Assembly (NCBI GenBank): GCA_033032175.1
Contig: CM065325.1
Coordinates: 2,508,930-2,572,929 of the forward strand
Length of the DNA: 64,000 nt
Direction: 5' to 3'
From: Saturnia japonica
Taxonomy: Eukaryota > Arthropoda > Insecta > Lepidoptera > Saturniidae
The notes under the pieces were generated by a model. The model saw only the letters and a list, made by a program, of their open reading frames with translations. It did not search any database and was not told the DNA's origin. Positions 33,839-44,600 of the stretch are shown in pieces. Position numbers and translations under genes: made by a program. Within the stretch, counting starts at the first letter, position 1. Each line of letters begins with the position of its first letter.

Positions 33839-34080
33839 TCGAAAGCGTTATTGCAATTTACAAGGAAAGAGTTAAGTGTTTCCCTACCACCATCGTAAGG
33901 TTTAATGAATTTAAATAAGATGTTTAATTCAAGTTCGTCCATTGTGCAAGTTGTGGTGGTTTCCTTAACAATTTGAGAAGAAACTACGGGTGATTTCAAT
34001 AGCGTATCGGTTGGAGTCGGCTCTAGGTTGGACACGTCAATAGTTAGTTTAGTGTCATCAACCTTAGTTGCTTTCGGCAT
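33823..34080 (-). pseudogene. gag N-terminal remnant
   Basis: Opens at the ATG at 34080 with 85 codons, reads into a capsid-like beginning (LFKFIKPYDGG...SFLVNCNNAFDLA) and then changes frame where it meets the tandem repeat at about 33835. The capsid core and any zinc knuckles are missing, so an internal deletion has joined the gag start to the repeat region. Confidence 0.75.
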
Positions 34081-34720
34081 AATAAATTCCCGATTTAAAA
34101 TAATTTGAGCACAAGTTGTGAATTAATTAAAATAAATTTATAACAAGTAATATAACAATACACACTAATGAATATTAATTTCACAGCGCAATCAAAACAA
34201 TGACCAAAGACTTACAGTATGAGCAGTATGTGGGCGACCGATAAGAACACGGCGGCGACCGGGTTCATCCTGGCGAGATAAGGCACGGCTCAGGTTACGA
34301 TTCGTCGTACTGGAGTCTTGAATAGTTTGGTTTAGTGAAATCGGGTCTCGGTTCGATTTCGCGTACAGGATACTGAGATGATCGTTCACGGTGTAAGATA
34401 GAAACACGACAGGTATTGCGGGTGGTTTGTCTCTCCTCGTAGGACAGGACTTCGAACACTTTTCACGGTGAGTAGCGGTTTAAGTAACAAACCCTACTTG
34501 TACAGGACAAGCAGATCTTTTCCAGGATCTACTAGGATTCACGTAATAGCACTTCACAGATCTCACAGGATATATTTATATATGTACACATTTATGCTTT
34601 ATCCACTGACACAAGATAAGCTTTAGGACACGAATTTACTTAATCGTAGGATCCGGGGCGATTTAGCGGAACGGCACTCGGGCACTGGGACTTTCCGGAT
34701 CCCACCGCTGCCACCAAAAA

Positions 34721-34926
34721 TGTTATACGGAACTTTTAAAATCCCTTTTTAAAAAAAGGACTTAGAAATAAAACTTATATTTATTCTTAGACAACCGTCA
34801 AGTCTGGAAACTAGGATGAGACTGATGAGACGGATGGGTGGCTAAGGTGTTGTGACAACCAGAATGATGACTAGGCGGGAAAAGGTAACGGGTCTGCAAT
34901 ATAGGGTGCATAGTACAGGTATAACA
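34721..34926 (-). repeat. 5' LTR (206 bp)
   Basis: Same termini and length as the 3' LTR. The sense-strand sequence directly after it (34720 downward) is TTTTTGGTGGCAGCGGTGGG, where the primer-binding site should lie; I do not assign the tRNA. Confidence 0.95.
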
Positions 34927-35201
34927 GAACGCACGGGTTGTGGTTGCACGCGGGGTGCGGGAGGGCCGGCGGCGGCTGGGGTCTGGCGAGGAGCCGGAAG
35001 CGCGGGAAAGTCCCCTGGTGCCAGCGGGGGTTGCGCTCGGATGGCTGAGGCGGGAGGCGCGGGGTACGAGTCAGAAACCTCCGCGTGGTGTGTCCTGGGC
35101 AACGTCGACCGCTTCACGGTTGGCGGCGAATACCTGACAGTGCGGAAAAGTACGGTTTCCCGCGAGCGTTCGGCACCCGTTGGTGTACGACGAAGCGTCA
35201 C
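34927..35201 (-). pseudogene. LINE ORF1 N-terminal fragment, cut by LTR insertion
   Basis: GC-rich minus-strand frame with a Pro/Ala-rich segment including PLAPGDFPALPAPRQT, the kind of low-complexity linker found in jockey ORF1 proteins. It runs directly into the LTR at 34926. The opposite-strand open frames here are shadows. Confidence 0.6.
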
Positions 35202-35317
35202 AACAATATATTCGAAATAAAAATTTCAAACATAAGACTGCAACACAAAAGTTTCGTAACGGTTGAGAGCGCAAACGGAGCGACACGTCCGTTCACGATC
35301 AAGACCGAATCGGAACT

Positions 35318-35465
35318 CCCGACGGTTGTAGTCGGGTTCTTGTATATATACTCAACGAATGAGTTTATTTCTATAGCGCGATGTAGGATGCGTCATTTGT
35401 GACTCGATAGATGTCGCTATGTAGATGCGTTGATGCGTCAGTTGTGGCGAGAGATGTCGCTACAG
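35318..35465. repeat. Repeat X, right half
   Basis: Resumes with CCCGACGGTTGT and continues 'agtcgggttcttgtatata' to 'gagatgtcgctacag', matching 15866-15962. It also has a local duplication of 'gatgcgt...tgtcgct' compared with the 15.8-kb copy. Confidence 0.85.
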
Positions 35466-36180
35466 AGCTATTAACAAAACAACTACATAACAAAAGTATG
35501 ACTACAGCAGCACAATTTATAAAGTGCATATCAAATATGAAATACAAAGTTTCACTATCATAAAAATTTATAGTAACACATGCAATGTAACAGTTCTGTT
35601 TTTAACCGACCGCGAAAACGGAGGGTTATGTTTTTCCAGCGTAAGTATGTGTGTCTATTACTTTGGCACACTCTGTAGCCTAAACAGCTTGAGATGTTTT
35701 AGCATACGAAGTGTCGCTAGATTCGTCTTATTTTTGCAAAATTCGGAAAAATCGTATTTTACATCATAATGTTGTGTTTGAAAAACGTGAAAAGTATCTC
35801 TCTCACAGACCTTAAGGTGATTACCTACATAATGCTTGCTTATTCGCACGTTGCAATAACGCCAGCTGACTCATGCCATTGATAACAATATTAAGGGATA
35901 ACCGACAGTAGAATAATAGTGTCTTCAATAATTTGTTACACATTGCATTGCAATTTGTTACACATTATTAGTTGTTATTATAATTAATATCTTAGAACCA
36001 GGGACGCCAAAAGAAAGGAGATTTGAAGCGAAAGAAAGAGAGTATATAATCCAAAAGAGATAGTACAGTTAATTTGTCAAGCTACTATTAAAAAAAATAG
36101 TAAATATTTTCAAAAACGGGTATGTGTTGTTTTTATTAAAATATTAGTGATGTTATTAGCAAAAGCAAGGTTTACAAACG
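35466..36180. other. Intergenic DNA, weak repeat traces
   Basis: A segment 'aaaacggagggttatgttttt' at 35616-35636 is a common-looking short repeat also traceable near 41660 ('aaaggagggttatgttttt'). I see no gene. Confidence 0.4.
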
Positions 36181-36400
36181 TACGTGTACATATCGTACAT
36201 TCACGACATGCAATTGCCTTCATACGATGGCAAATTAGATGAAAATACGATAATTTTTACTATATCAGAATAAATAAAATTGGTCCTCTGGAGCAAAATT
36301 GGTGAAGTACAATAGTTTTGGTTCAATATACGGAAATACAATAATTTCAAAGTTGCTGGTACGACAACTGCCGCAGTTTAAGTTGTGAACCCTGAGTAGA
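36180..36400 (+). repeat. Dispersed repeat family Z, copy 1
   Basis: Shares with 49245-49460 in the same orientation 'ggtcctctggagcaaaa', 'caatatacggaaatac' and a 'ttgtgaaccctg' end. About 210 bp, non-coding. Confidence 0.8.
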
Positions 36401-36419
36401 AATAGAAGTTAGTAGTACT

Positions 36420-36580
36420 GATATGCAGATAAGTTCTTCCCCATATTTCCCCGGTGTCAAAATTTTCTTCCTTCAAAAATTTCCCCATCATTTTCGTTTC
36501 TCCAAAATTTCCCCAGCAATATTATGTTTCCCCAAAATGGAGAAAAAACAGCCCAATCTGGAGACTCTGATCTCTCAGTA
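36420..36580 (+). repeat. C/T-rich segment possibly related to repeat Y
   Basis: Repeated 'tttccccat' / 'tttccccag' words and the end 'caatctggagactctg' recall 'caatctggagaccctg' at 40488-40503. Confidence 0.35.
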
Positions 36581-36819
36581 TTAAGTAATAATCTATGCCC
36601 TGATTACACCACTGCTTCCAGCTAGTCACCCACTCACAGAACGCTATTACGCCTAGCAGTGTGACCGTTTCAAAATTATGTATTATACTACCAAAATGTC
36701 TGGCCAGTACTAAAATACACTAAATCAAAAATATAATTCGACTAAAAATCAATTAACATGTTTCATGTTCAAGAACGGTTAGTGGCAGAGGGCATAATAA
36801 GTAACCTTTTGGAATCTCT

Positions 36820-39292
36820 ACAGCACCTTCTATATTTCAACATTATCTTGACAAACTTCTCGAAGGTATACCAAACGTGGCTGTTTTCTTTGATGACATT
36901 GCGGTGACGGGAGTAAATGATGCTGAACATCTTCAAACTCCAAACACTGTGTTCCAGAAATTAGAACAGGCAGGTTTAAGAGTTAATTTAAAGAAGTGTT
37001 TCTTCTTACAAGCTGAAATTGAATATTTAGGCCATATTATTGACAAGAATGGAATGAGACCAACAAATTCTAAGATCGAAGCCATTACCAAAGCTTCTCC
37101 GCCTTTAAACTCGAAAGAATTAAGGTCTTTTATCGATCTCGTCAATTTTTATGAACGGTTTATACCTCATTTACACAGCAAATGTGCAGATCTCCATACG
37201 TTAACAGGTAGTCGACAGAAATGGATGTAGACAATACATGAGAATACAATTTTTGCGTATATTAAGTCACTTATTGCTTGTTCCAAACCTCTTATAGCGT
37301 TAAATGAAAAGTGTCCCCTGTTCCTGGCCTGCGACGCTTCGGAAAAAGGTATTGGCGCTGTACTGTTTCATAAAGATGGAAACCTTATACAACCTATAGC
37401 ATATGCATCACGGAAATTAAAATCTGCGGAGAGCAAATACTCAGTAATAGACCGTGAGGCTTTGGCTATATTCTTTGGAATTAAAAAATTTGATCAGTAC
37501 CTACGGGGTTCAAAATTTACACTGGTTACCGATCATAAACCATTGATCCATCTCTTGGGTACACGGCGTAACTTGCCAAAGTTAGTTAACAATGGTCTCG
37601 TAAGGTGGGCCTTATTGATTTGTAGTTATGATTATGATATAGCCTATACAAAAGGAGAAAATAATGTAATGGTTGACTACCTTTCTAGGATGCCTAACCC
37701 TGAGGAGCAACCCTCAAATGCCGAGATTATGGTGTACAAAATAGAAACTTGTTTACAAACAGACAGAGTTGGTGATTTTCCTATATCAGAAGATTGTTTA
37801 AGGGAGCATACAAAAAAAGATCCTGTACTTAAAGATATAGCGCGACATGATGTTATTTGGTTGTTTGTGCGATGTTATAAAAATATATATAATATAATAT
37901 GAAACACTTTTCCACTTGTATTACATTTTCTTTTATTATAAATATTTCAATCAAGTACCACTTGTTAACTTTTTTATCTTTCAGCATTGACTTGACATCC
38001 GACATGCCCATAAACAATAATTAGTTTTATTATTATTTTGATAAGGTTCTAACACGATATATTCGATTTGGATGGCGTGAACAACATTACTCAAACGAGA
38101 TCAAGCCATATGCTCGCAAGCGGAGCGAACTCTCATTGGAAAATAAAATAATTTTATGGCAAGGTAGACTTATAATAAATACCACATAACCTGAGAAACA
38201 CAATATTAAAGTTTCTAAGTTCAGGACATCCAGGCTCTTCGGCTATGAGGGCACTTGCACGCCTCTATGTTTGGTGGCCATCTATTGAAGAAATTATTGA
38301 TTTATATATTAAACGCTGTAGTAAGTGTCAAGAAAATAGACCAAATATTTCTGAGCAACCAATTTACTCTTAGTCTATTCCAGATAAAGTATGGGAAAGG
38401 ATTCACGTTGACTTCGCAGGTCCTTTTGAGGGGAAACATTGGCTTGTTCTTGCTGATGCACTATCAAAATGAATAGAAGTTAAACCCATAGTTAAAACTA
38501 CTTCACTTAAACTTTGTGAAGAATTAGACACAATTTTTCTACTTTTGGTTTACCACAGTTTATAGTTTCGGATAATGGTACACAATTCACTTCGCAAGAG
38601 TTTCAATTGTTTTGTAATGCCAGAGATATTAAACACATCAATTTCTCTCTTTATCATCCCCGAACCAACGGATTTGCTGAACGTCTCGTTCGTACATTTA
38701 AGACCAGAATGTCCTCGAGTACCAATGAAAAGTTCAGTCTTAATCAACGACTTGAGAAATTTCTATTCTCATACCGGAATACTCCACGTAACACTACTGG
38801 CAAAACTCCATCAGAAGTGATGTTCGGCCGCCGCCTGGCTTGTGTTTTGGATAATGTAAAACCAGATGCAAAGAGAGCACGTGCATATGCCGAAATATAG
38901 GCAAACATCAACAACGAAAAACGTTTATCTAATTTTGAACAAGGGGACAATGTATTTATTCGTACGAGAGACAATACTCGGTGGGAGCCAGCGATAGTCA
39001 ACCGTCGTACACATGTTACCACTCTTAATGGTGAGAGAAGGTACTATACCGATCAGATACGCCGTCGCTGTGAATTTGTTGAGCAACTATCACCGAGTAT
39101 CGACCAACCTTCAGTATCAACAAATCTCGTACCAACGCACGAAGAACCATCTTCATGTCAAGAAAAAACTGATGAGCAAACCCAAAAGAAGGCACCACCA
39201 AAAACACAAACTCCACTTGCATGCTCAACCTTGCGTAGAAGCCGACGCAACATTCACCCATCTAGGCGTTTAATAGAGGAAATAAATTAAAA
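36820..39292 (+). pseudogene. Second gypsy-type pol remnant (5' truncated, several stops)
   Basis: Plus strand. It starts inside RT with FFDDIAVTG (the YxDD-box region, 36886-36912), continues with LKKCFFL...EYLGHIID, RNase H (FLACDASEKGIGAVLF at about 37320, TDHKPLIHLLG at about 37530), then an AT-rich interruption at about 37855-38060, integrase (HPGSSAMRALARLYVWWP region at about 38230, CSKCQEN, VSDNGTQF at about 38565, GFAERLVRT at about 38670) and a C-terminal tail ending in an SRRLIEEIN block near 39290. Stops (for example at 37228, 38372 and 38470) and frame changes are frequent. The integrase resembles the K02A2.6-like group found in insects. The lineage is distinct from the env-bearing element. 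Confidence 0.85.
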
Positions 39293-39465
39293 CTTTTAGG
39301 GGTGGATGAATATATTGTAAATATTTATTATTGTATATTAAAACCTGTTTAGTTTAGTTTAGCTTACTACTGTTATAAAAAGAATTTAATGTTTTTGTTA
39401 TTATATTTATAGATGTAAATTTTCTTTTTTTAGGATGTCATAATTTAATTAAACTATGTATTAAA

Positions 39466-39807
39466 TTATTTTTTATTTATAACAACTACACACAAAAGTT
39501 TTTGTGTTTCGTGATTGTAATTTATTTGACGATATTCTTCTTCAATAACTTGTTTGGTAGTATCATCTATGTTCGGATATTTGTTATAACATTTATCAGA
39601 GATGAAAAACTTTCGTAAATAGCTATTTGTGGGCCAATAAATATTGTTACGACATGTTACAGCCCGATTAAAAAGAGAAAATCCTGTTCCCGAAATATCT
39701 CGAAGCAACTGCAACCTTTTCAGGACTTCGAAATAATGTTGCGTCGTAAACAACCGCGGTGCATGTTTGTGTAAACATCGCAGTTTACACACCCATGTAT
39801 AGGGCAT
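39466..39807 (-). CDS. Hypothetical protein, 113 residues
   Basis: Minus strand ATG at 39807, stop at 39466. The N-terminus is Arg/Lys/His-rich without acidic residues (CKLRCLHKHAPRLFTTQ), as in mitochondrial presequences; the rest is mixed and soluble, with no recognised domain. An open frame of this length is unusual in such AT-rich DNA, and AATAAA overlaps the stop. Against it: the frame lies where the LTR of the neighbouring gypsy remnant would be, on the opposite strand. It may be a shadow or a small host gene in divergent orientation to SF3B2. I do not assign a function. Confidence 0.3.
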   Translation of the reverse strand: MPYTWVCKLRCLHKHAPRLFTTQHYFEVLKRLQLLRDISGTGFSLFNRAVTCRNNIYWPTNSYLRKFFISDKCYNKYPNIDDTTKQVIEEEYRQINYNHETQKLLCVVVINKK

Positions 39808-39900
39808 ATCGCCTCGATTACGTCATCGAGTAGGCATAGAAACTAAACGTCAAGAAAGTTAGCGACGATTCACGATTTTTCTGCGATCGTTTAGTGTAGG

Positions 39901-39940
39901 TATTTAAGTGACTCAGGCGGGGCGGCGAGGCAGTTCAGTT
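39901..39940 (+). promoter_or_regulatory. TATA-like box with initiator
   Basis: TATTTAAG at 39901 and CAGTTCAGT at 39931-39939; the A of CAGT is 31 bases downstream. It faces SF3B2, 730 bases away, but may belong to the LTR remnant. A second TATAAAAGG sits at about 39954. Confidence 0.4.
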
Positions 39941-40289
39941 TTGAATTACAAAGCTATAAAAGGAAGCGAAACCACAGTGAAATAAATAACAGTATTGTGA
40001 GTTCGTGTAATTCGTAACTGTGTGAAATGGGAATAAATCTTCTTCACGGCTAGTCGGCTAGTCGGCCAAAGTCATAATCGGCACAACTCTATAAATTATG
40101 CGGTTGTAGATATGCTTTTGTTATTTACTAAGCCGCTTAATAGTTCTGTTCTCTATTTCTAGAGTTACAATACCTACTGATAGACAATCAATACAACAGA
40201 ACAGAACCCACGATGAAAGCATATGTGACTCCCATATAGCCATATTTTTTATTTATCGGGTCAGAATACATTTTTATTTACAAATTGAA

Positions 40290-40500
40290 AAAAGTAGTAA
40301 AATTTCTACTTAAGTAAGATGGTATTTTTATGGTTCTGAACACATATCCCCGTCTCTTATAGCTGCCTATACTAAAAATAAAAAATAAAATAATGAAATA
40401 GGCTGGTTTATCTTTTTTGGGGAAAATTGCTGAAATAGTATCATTATAGGGGATTTTTTTTGGCCGGCATGGGGAAATTTCGAAAATGCAATCTGGAGAC
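40290..40500 (+). repeat. Dispersed repeat family Y, copy 2, upstream of SF3B2
   Basis: Same order of blocks as the reverse copy at 23520-23705. It ends about 170 bases before the SF3B2 start codon, so it may lie in the SF3B2 promoter or 5' UTR. Confidence 0.75.
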
Positions 40501-40673
40501 CCTGCTGTGAACTGTAGCCACAGAACGTTTACTACCGACTGTAGCTTGTCAAACAAAATAACCTAAAGTCGTGATTGTTTTATTTTGTATTTTATTTATG
40601 GATAAATTACACTTTTACTTTTAATATTTTGTTATATGGGTAATATTTTCAATAAAGTGATTTGCTAGTGAAA

Positions 40674-41607
40674 ATGGATGGTCCACCTGGGGCGGGACCT
40701 AATAATAATGGATCAATGGGTCCGCCGGGGATGCCTAGCTTTCCACCAATGCCACCGCCCCCTGGAGCAATGGGTCCACCAATGGGCCCTCCAGGTCCAA
40801 TGCCACCTGTGAGTTCTACGGGCGGACCGCCAATGGGTCCTCCACCTACAGGGATGGGTCCGCCACCGCCAGGCATGGGTCCTCCACCCCCAGGTATGGG
40901 TCCGCCACCTCCAGGCATGGGTCCGCCACCTCCAGGCATGGGTCCGCCACCCCCAGGCATGGGTCCGCCACACTCAGGAATGGGTCCGCCACCCTCAGGC
41001 ATGGGTCCGCCACCCTCAGGAATGGGTCCTCCACCCCCAGGTATGGGCCCGCCACCAGGGATGATGGGTATGGGACCACCTGGAATGGGACCACCGCCAC
41101 CTGGTATGGGACCACCGCCACCTGGTATGGGACCACCGCCACCTGGTATGGGACCACCACCACCTGGTATGGGAATGGGGCCTCCTATGGGACCACCTGG
41201 TATAGGTCCACCCAGAATGCCGCCAAATATGATGCGCGGCAAAGGTAATTTCAATAACCAAAATATGGATATGGGCCCTCCGGGCATGGGACCACCGATG
41301 GGTTCGTGGGATGGGCAAGGTCCACCAGGCCCGCAAGGTTGGGGACGGCAAACTCATGATGGGCCACCAGGCTGGGAAGACCATGAAGGTGAAGAGGATG
41401 ATGTTGATGATGAGAATTTAGGAGGAATGTCTGGGCAGCCTCAATCATTACCATCATTATTGACAATGAAAATTGATACTCCAGAAGAATTTAAGAGTAA
41501 GCAGGCAACTGTTGGAGGACTTGTTTTACCAAAGGCTTTAGAAGAGGCCCTTGCATATAAGGATCAGCGACAGGCTGCTCTTGGAAATGAAGAACAAAGA
41601 GAACAAG
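40674..41607 (+). CDS. SF3B2: SF3B2 exon 1, Gly-Met-Pro repeat region
   Basis: About 15 units of GMGPPPP (21-bp units, 40850-41190), then DMGPPGMG..., an acidic EDDVDDENLGG patch and LPKALEEALAYKDQRQAALGNEEQREQ. Donor GTAAAATC at 41608. The several long antisense frames across the repeats are shadows of its codon periodicity. Confidence 0.93.
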
Positions 41608-44600
41608 GTAAAATCATAAAATACTTGCTGACACAATTTGTTTTTAAACTACTGCAAAAAAGGAGGGTTATGTTTTTCAATTGCTTGTATGTATTTATGT
41701 AGGTATGTATTCATGATCTATTGTTAAAATACCAATATTGTTTAATCTGGTTTCAGTCATTGTAGACGGCAAGTAATTTTTAATTAATTAATTTTAATTT
41801 GCTGAAACTTCTCTTACATGAAGCAACTGATGCACATATTGTTATAAATAACTTTAGTGGACTGTTAGATTCTTAGATTTGGAAGAGATTCTGTAAAATC
41901 CCATTCCACAATAAATTTCAAAAAGTCCAGTGTCACCCAAACAGAGACAGTAATATTAGCCGCTTTTAAATGTCTTCTCAGTCTTGGTATTTCTAAAAGG
42001 AGTTCTGTTTCTGATACGTTATCGTAAATTTTGATATAACAAATTTTAACTGTTCAGTGTTTGCCGATAGCAAGTTCTTTGACTGCACAACCTCAAACAA
42101 TGAAGCTACATCTTTAATGGACTTTACTCTTGTTTCAAGTTCAATATTGAATCTGTCAAGACATTCTAACATGTCCTTTTGAAGTACCGCTCTAAGTTTA
42201 AGTCCAGCATTGGTGGACAATGCTAACTCACCGGGCATGCGTTTCTTGCGACGAATTCGTTGTTCCATTGAAATGTTGTATTTTTCCGATTTTTGTACAG
42301 CAAAATCTAATGCCTCTTCTGCTAGATGCAACCGTTTCTCTCCAATGAATAGATGAAGTGCTTCTAATTTTATGATTATTTCATCAACACATAAACCTTT
42401 ACTTTGTAATGCAATCTGAGCATTGTTCACTTCCCTTAGCACATCATTCCAGAAGAGAAGAAAACAAAGAAATGAGAAATTGCACACAGCAGGCATAAGA
42501 TTTTGTGCAGCACCTTTAGTTTCCAAATTTACGTCTTGGTCACATAGTTCCACAATTGCAGATATTATCCCATCAAAATTTTCAGCCAATACTTTTACTG
42601 CACCATAATGAGCACTCCAGCGCGTTGTTGAAAGTCTTTTAACAGATGCTTTGCTGTGATTGAGGAGCACTTCCCAAGGGCTTGTGGAAGTTGAAAAAAA
42701 GTTAAATATTGTTTCCACTGCTCCGAAAATTGTAACACAAGTCCATTTTGTGCGAACGAATGTTGGCCGCATAAATTAATTGAATGATCTGTACAACCAA
42801 TAAAAATTGCTTTTTTGTTTTTTTTTCTTTTATAATAGCTTGCACTCCTCCGTGTATACCACTCATAACTGCAGCATTATCATAACCTTGAGAATGAGAC
42901 ATCATAATATCTAAGCTATCGTTTTCAACCTTCTTTAGTATTTCAGCGCTTAAATCAGCTGCTTTTTTCCATGTAAAGGAAAGAATCCTAAGAATACTTC
43001 TTTGACTTCTACTTTTCTATTATTAATTTTTACATAAGGAATCACTTCAGACATTTGATCGACATATGAAACGTCAGGTGTGCCATCAACCATGATTCCG
43101 AAATATTTGGCCAATTTAATTTCGTTGAAAAGCTGACATTTTACATGATTAGCTAAAACATTTATGAACTCATTTTGTATTTCTGGCGATAAATATGTTA
43201 CTTTAGGTGATTTTTCATGCTCCAAATATAGTATATGTTCTTTGAGTACTGCATCATACTTTGACAGCAGTTTAACTAGTTCTAAAAAATTACTTTTATT
43301 AGACGACCCTTGGGTTTCATCATGTCCACGAAATGCTAGGTTTTGTTTAGCTAAAAACAATGTTATATCTAATAGTAATAATCTAGATAAAAGATTTTTC
43401 CACTTCTGTTTTTCCCATTGATTAATTGCAAGGTTGCATCTCATCTATTGTGGTGTGAGATTTTAATCTCATTTCCAAAGTTTTCCACTTTTAATTAATA
43501 CGTAATTTACATAAGTAATTTTCTAAATGTTCACATGAAGTTTCATGGTCCAATACTTTAGAATTTAGTTTCCACCAATTCTGAAATCCAGTTGTAAATG
43601 TTTTTGTATGTTACTGACAGCAAATAAACGACAGCAAAAACAGTACAGGTTATTGGATATAGGAGAAAATACCATCCATGATCGTAGAATTTTTTCACCA
43701 CTAGGCATCTGTTTATAAAACCATACCTGCGAAAGATAACAAGAATCACCTTTAATCTTTGAACCATGACGAGATACAGTAGGAAACGGTCCTTCTTTGT
43801 TCTGGAAATGTTCACTGCCCTTTTTATTATGTCAATGCGAACATTGTCAGGTATCGGTAAACTCCAATGTGAAACATCTCTCAAGTGTTGAACTGATTCT
43901 TCGAAGCTAATGCTATCTCCGAAAGTAGCATTAACGGCGTCATTTTCATTATTTATTTTGATTTCGTCAAGGTCCTGGGTCGCCTTCATTGATTCTGTAT
44001 TGTCGATGTTGCTATCTGAATATGAGTCTCCCAAGATGTGAATCAAAACTTTCGTCAGCAGGAGACTCGGGTACTTCACTTGATATTTGGCCGCTATCTG
44101 CTTTTGTGACATATTTGAAAAGAGAACCGGACATGCACTGAATTTCATCCATTTTAGCCTTTTGGCTTTTCTCTGTTGAAAACCCGCTGTCTCTTTTCGA
44201 AGTATGAATTCCCCGAGGCATATTTATTTCGTTCTGGGTATTCTAAAAAATATTTTTAGTTAGTAAGTGATACATTGATTTTATAAACTTATTATAACAG
44301 TAAATAAATACCTACAGGTTAGGTAACTAGCTTTGTGAAATATATTTTTATATAAATTAACAATCCTGTGTCTGGGTGTAAATATTTATTTAAGTATTAT
44401 TAGAAAAATACTGGTTAAATACTCCACCCGTGCCACCAGAGTGCTCGAGCTACTCATCTCGGAGCCAAATCAACGTATGCGAAGTTGTATGATATGATTA
44501 TGATTACTTTCAATCAAAAATCTAAACTTAATATATTCCGTTTTTGTAAACAAATCTCATTGCTATTAGATCGGAAAATAATAAGTAAGTAAATAATAAA

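Larger units (their letters stand above)
27406..34926 (-). mobile_element. Gypsy-family endogenous retrovirus-like element with env (errantivirus-like)
   Basis: A 7521-bp provirus-like insertion on the minus strand with two 206-bp LTRs, a gag remnant, protease-RT-RNase H-integrase pol, and an env-like region, in the usual order. The LTRs differ at four of 206 positions that I count (about 2%). Gene content with env places it near insect errantiviruses. Coding regions carry many stops and at least one large gag deletion, so it is not functional. The short flanks TAAC (27402-27405) and GAAC (34927-34930) do not match fully, so a target duplication is not confirmed. Confidence 0.93.
24318..35317 (-). 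mobile_element. Jockey-like LINE inserted in repeat X, itself split by an LTR element
   Basis: The T-rich tract at 24318-24340 is the poly(A) tail of a minus-strand LINE; the matching 12-bp target duplication on the other side ends the element at 35317. Removing the inner LTR element leaves roughly 3.5 kb: 5' UTR and ORF1 fragment (35317-34927), ORF1 remainder (27405-27140), ORF2 (27135-about 24860) and 3' UTR. This is short for a jockey element, so ORF1 has probably lost sequence. Several stops in ORF2 show that it is inactive. Confidence 0.88.
39300..40060 (+). repeat. Possible 3' LTR of the 36.8-39.3 kb gypsy remnant
   Basis: The purine-rich 'aggggtggatga' at 39298-39309 lies where a polypurine tract and LTR start would be. 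A TATTTAAG box at 39901 with CAGT 31 bases later could be the LTR promoter. There is no second LTR in the window to compare, so the end is a guess. Confidence 0.35.

Noticed and set aside
27402..34930. Four-base target duplication of the LTR element
   Set aside because: The flanks read TAAC and GAAC; only three of four bases match, so I do not claim a duplication.
34852..35220. Plus-strand frame of 122 codons at the LTR-LINE boundary
   Set aside because: It starts inside the 5' LTR and runs across the insertion boundary into antisense LINE ORF1, so it cannot be a natural gene.
40649..41384. Several long antisense frames (Gly/Pro-rich, Trp/His-rich) opposite SF3B2 exon 1
   Set aside because: Shadows produced by the 21-bp coding repeat of SF3B2; composition is the mirror of the GMGPPPP codons.
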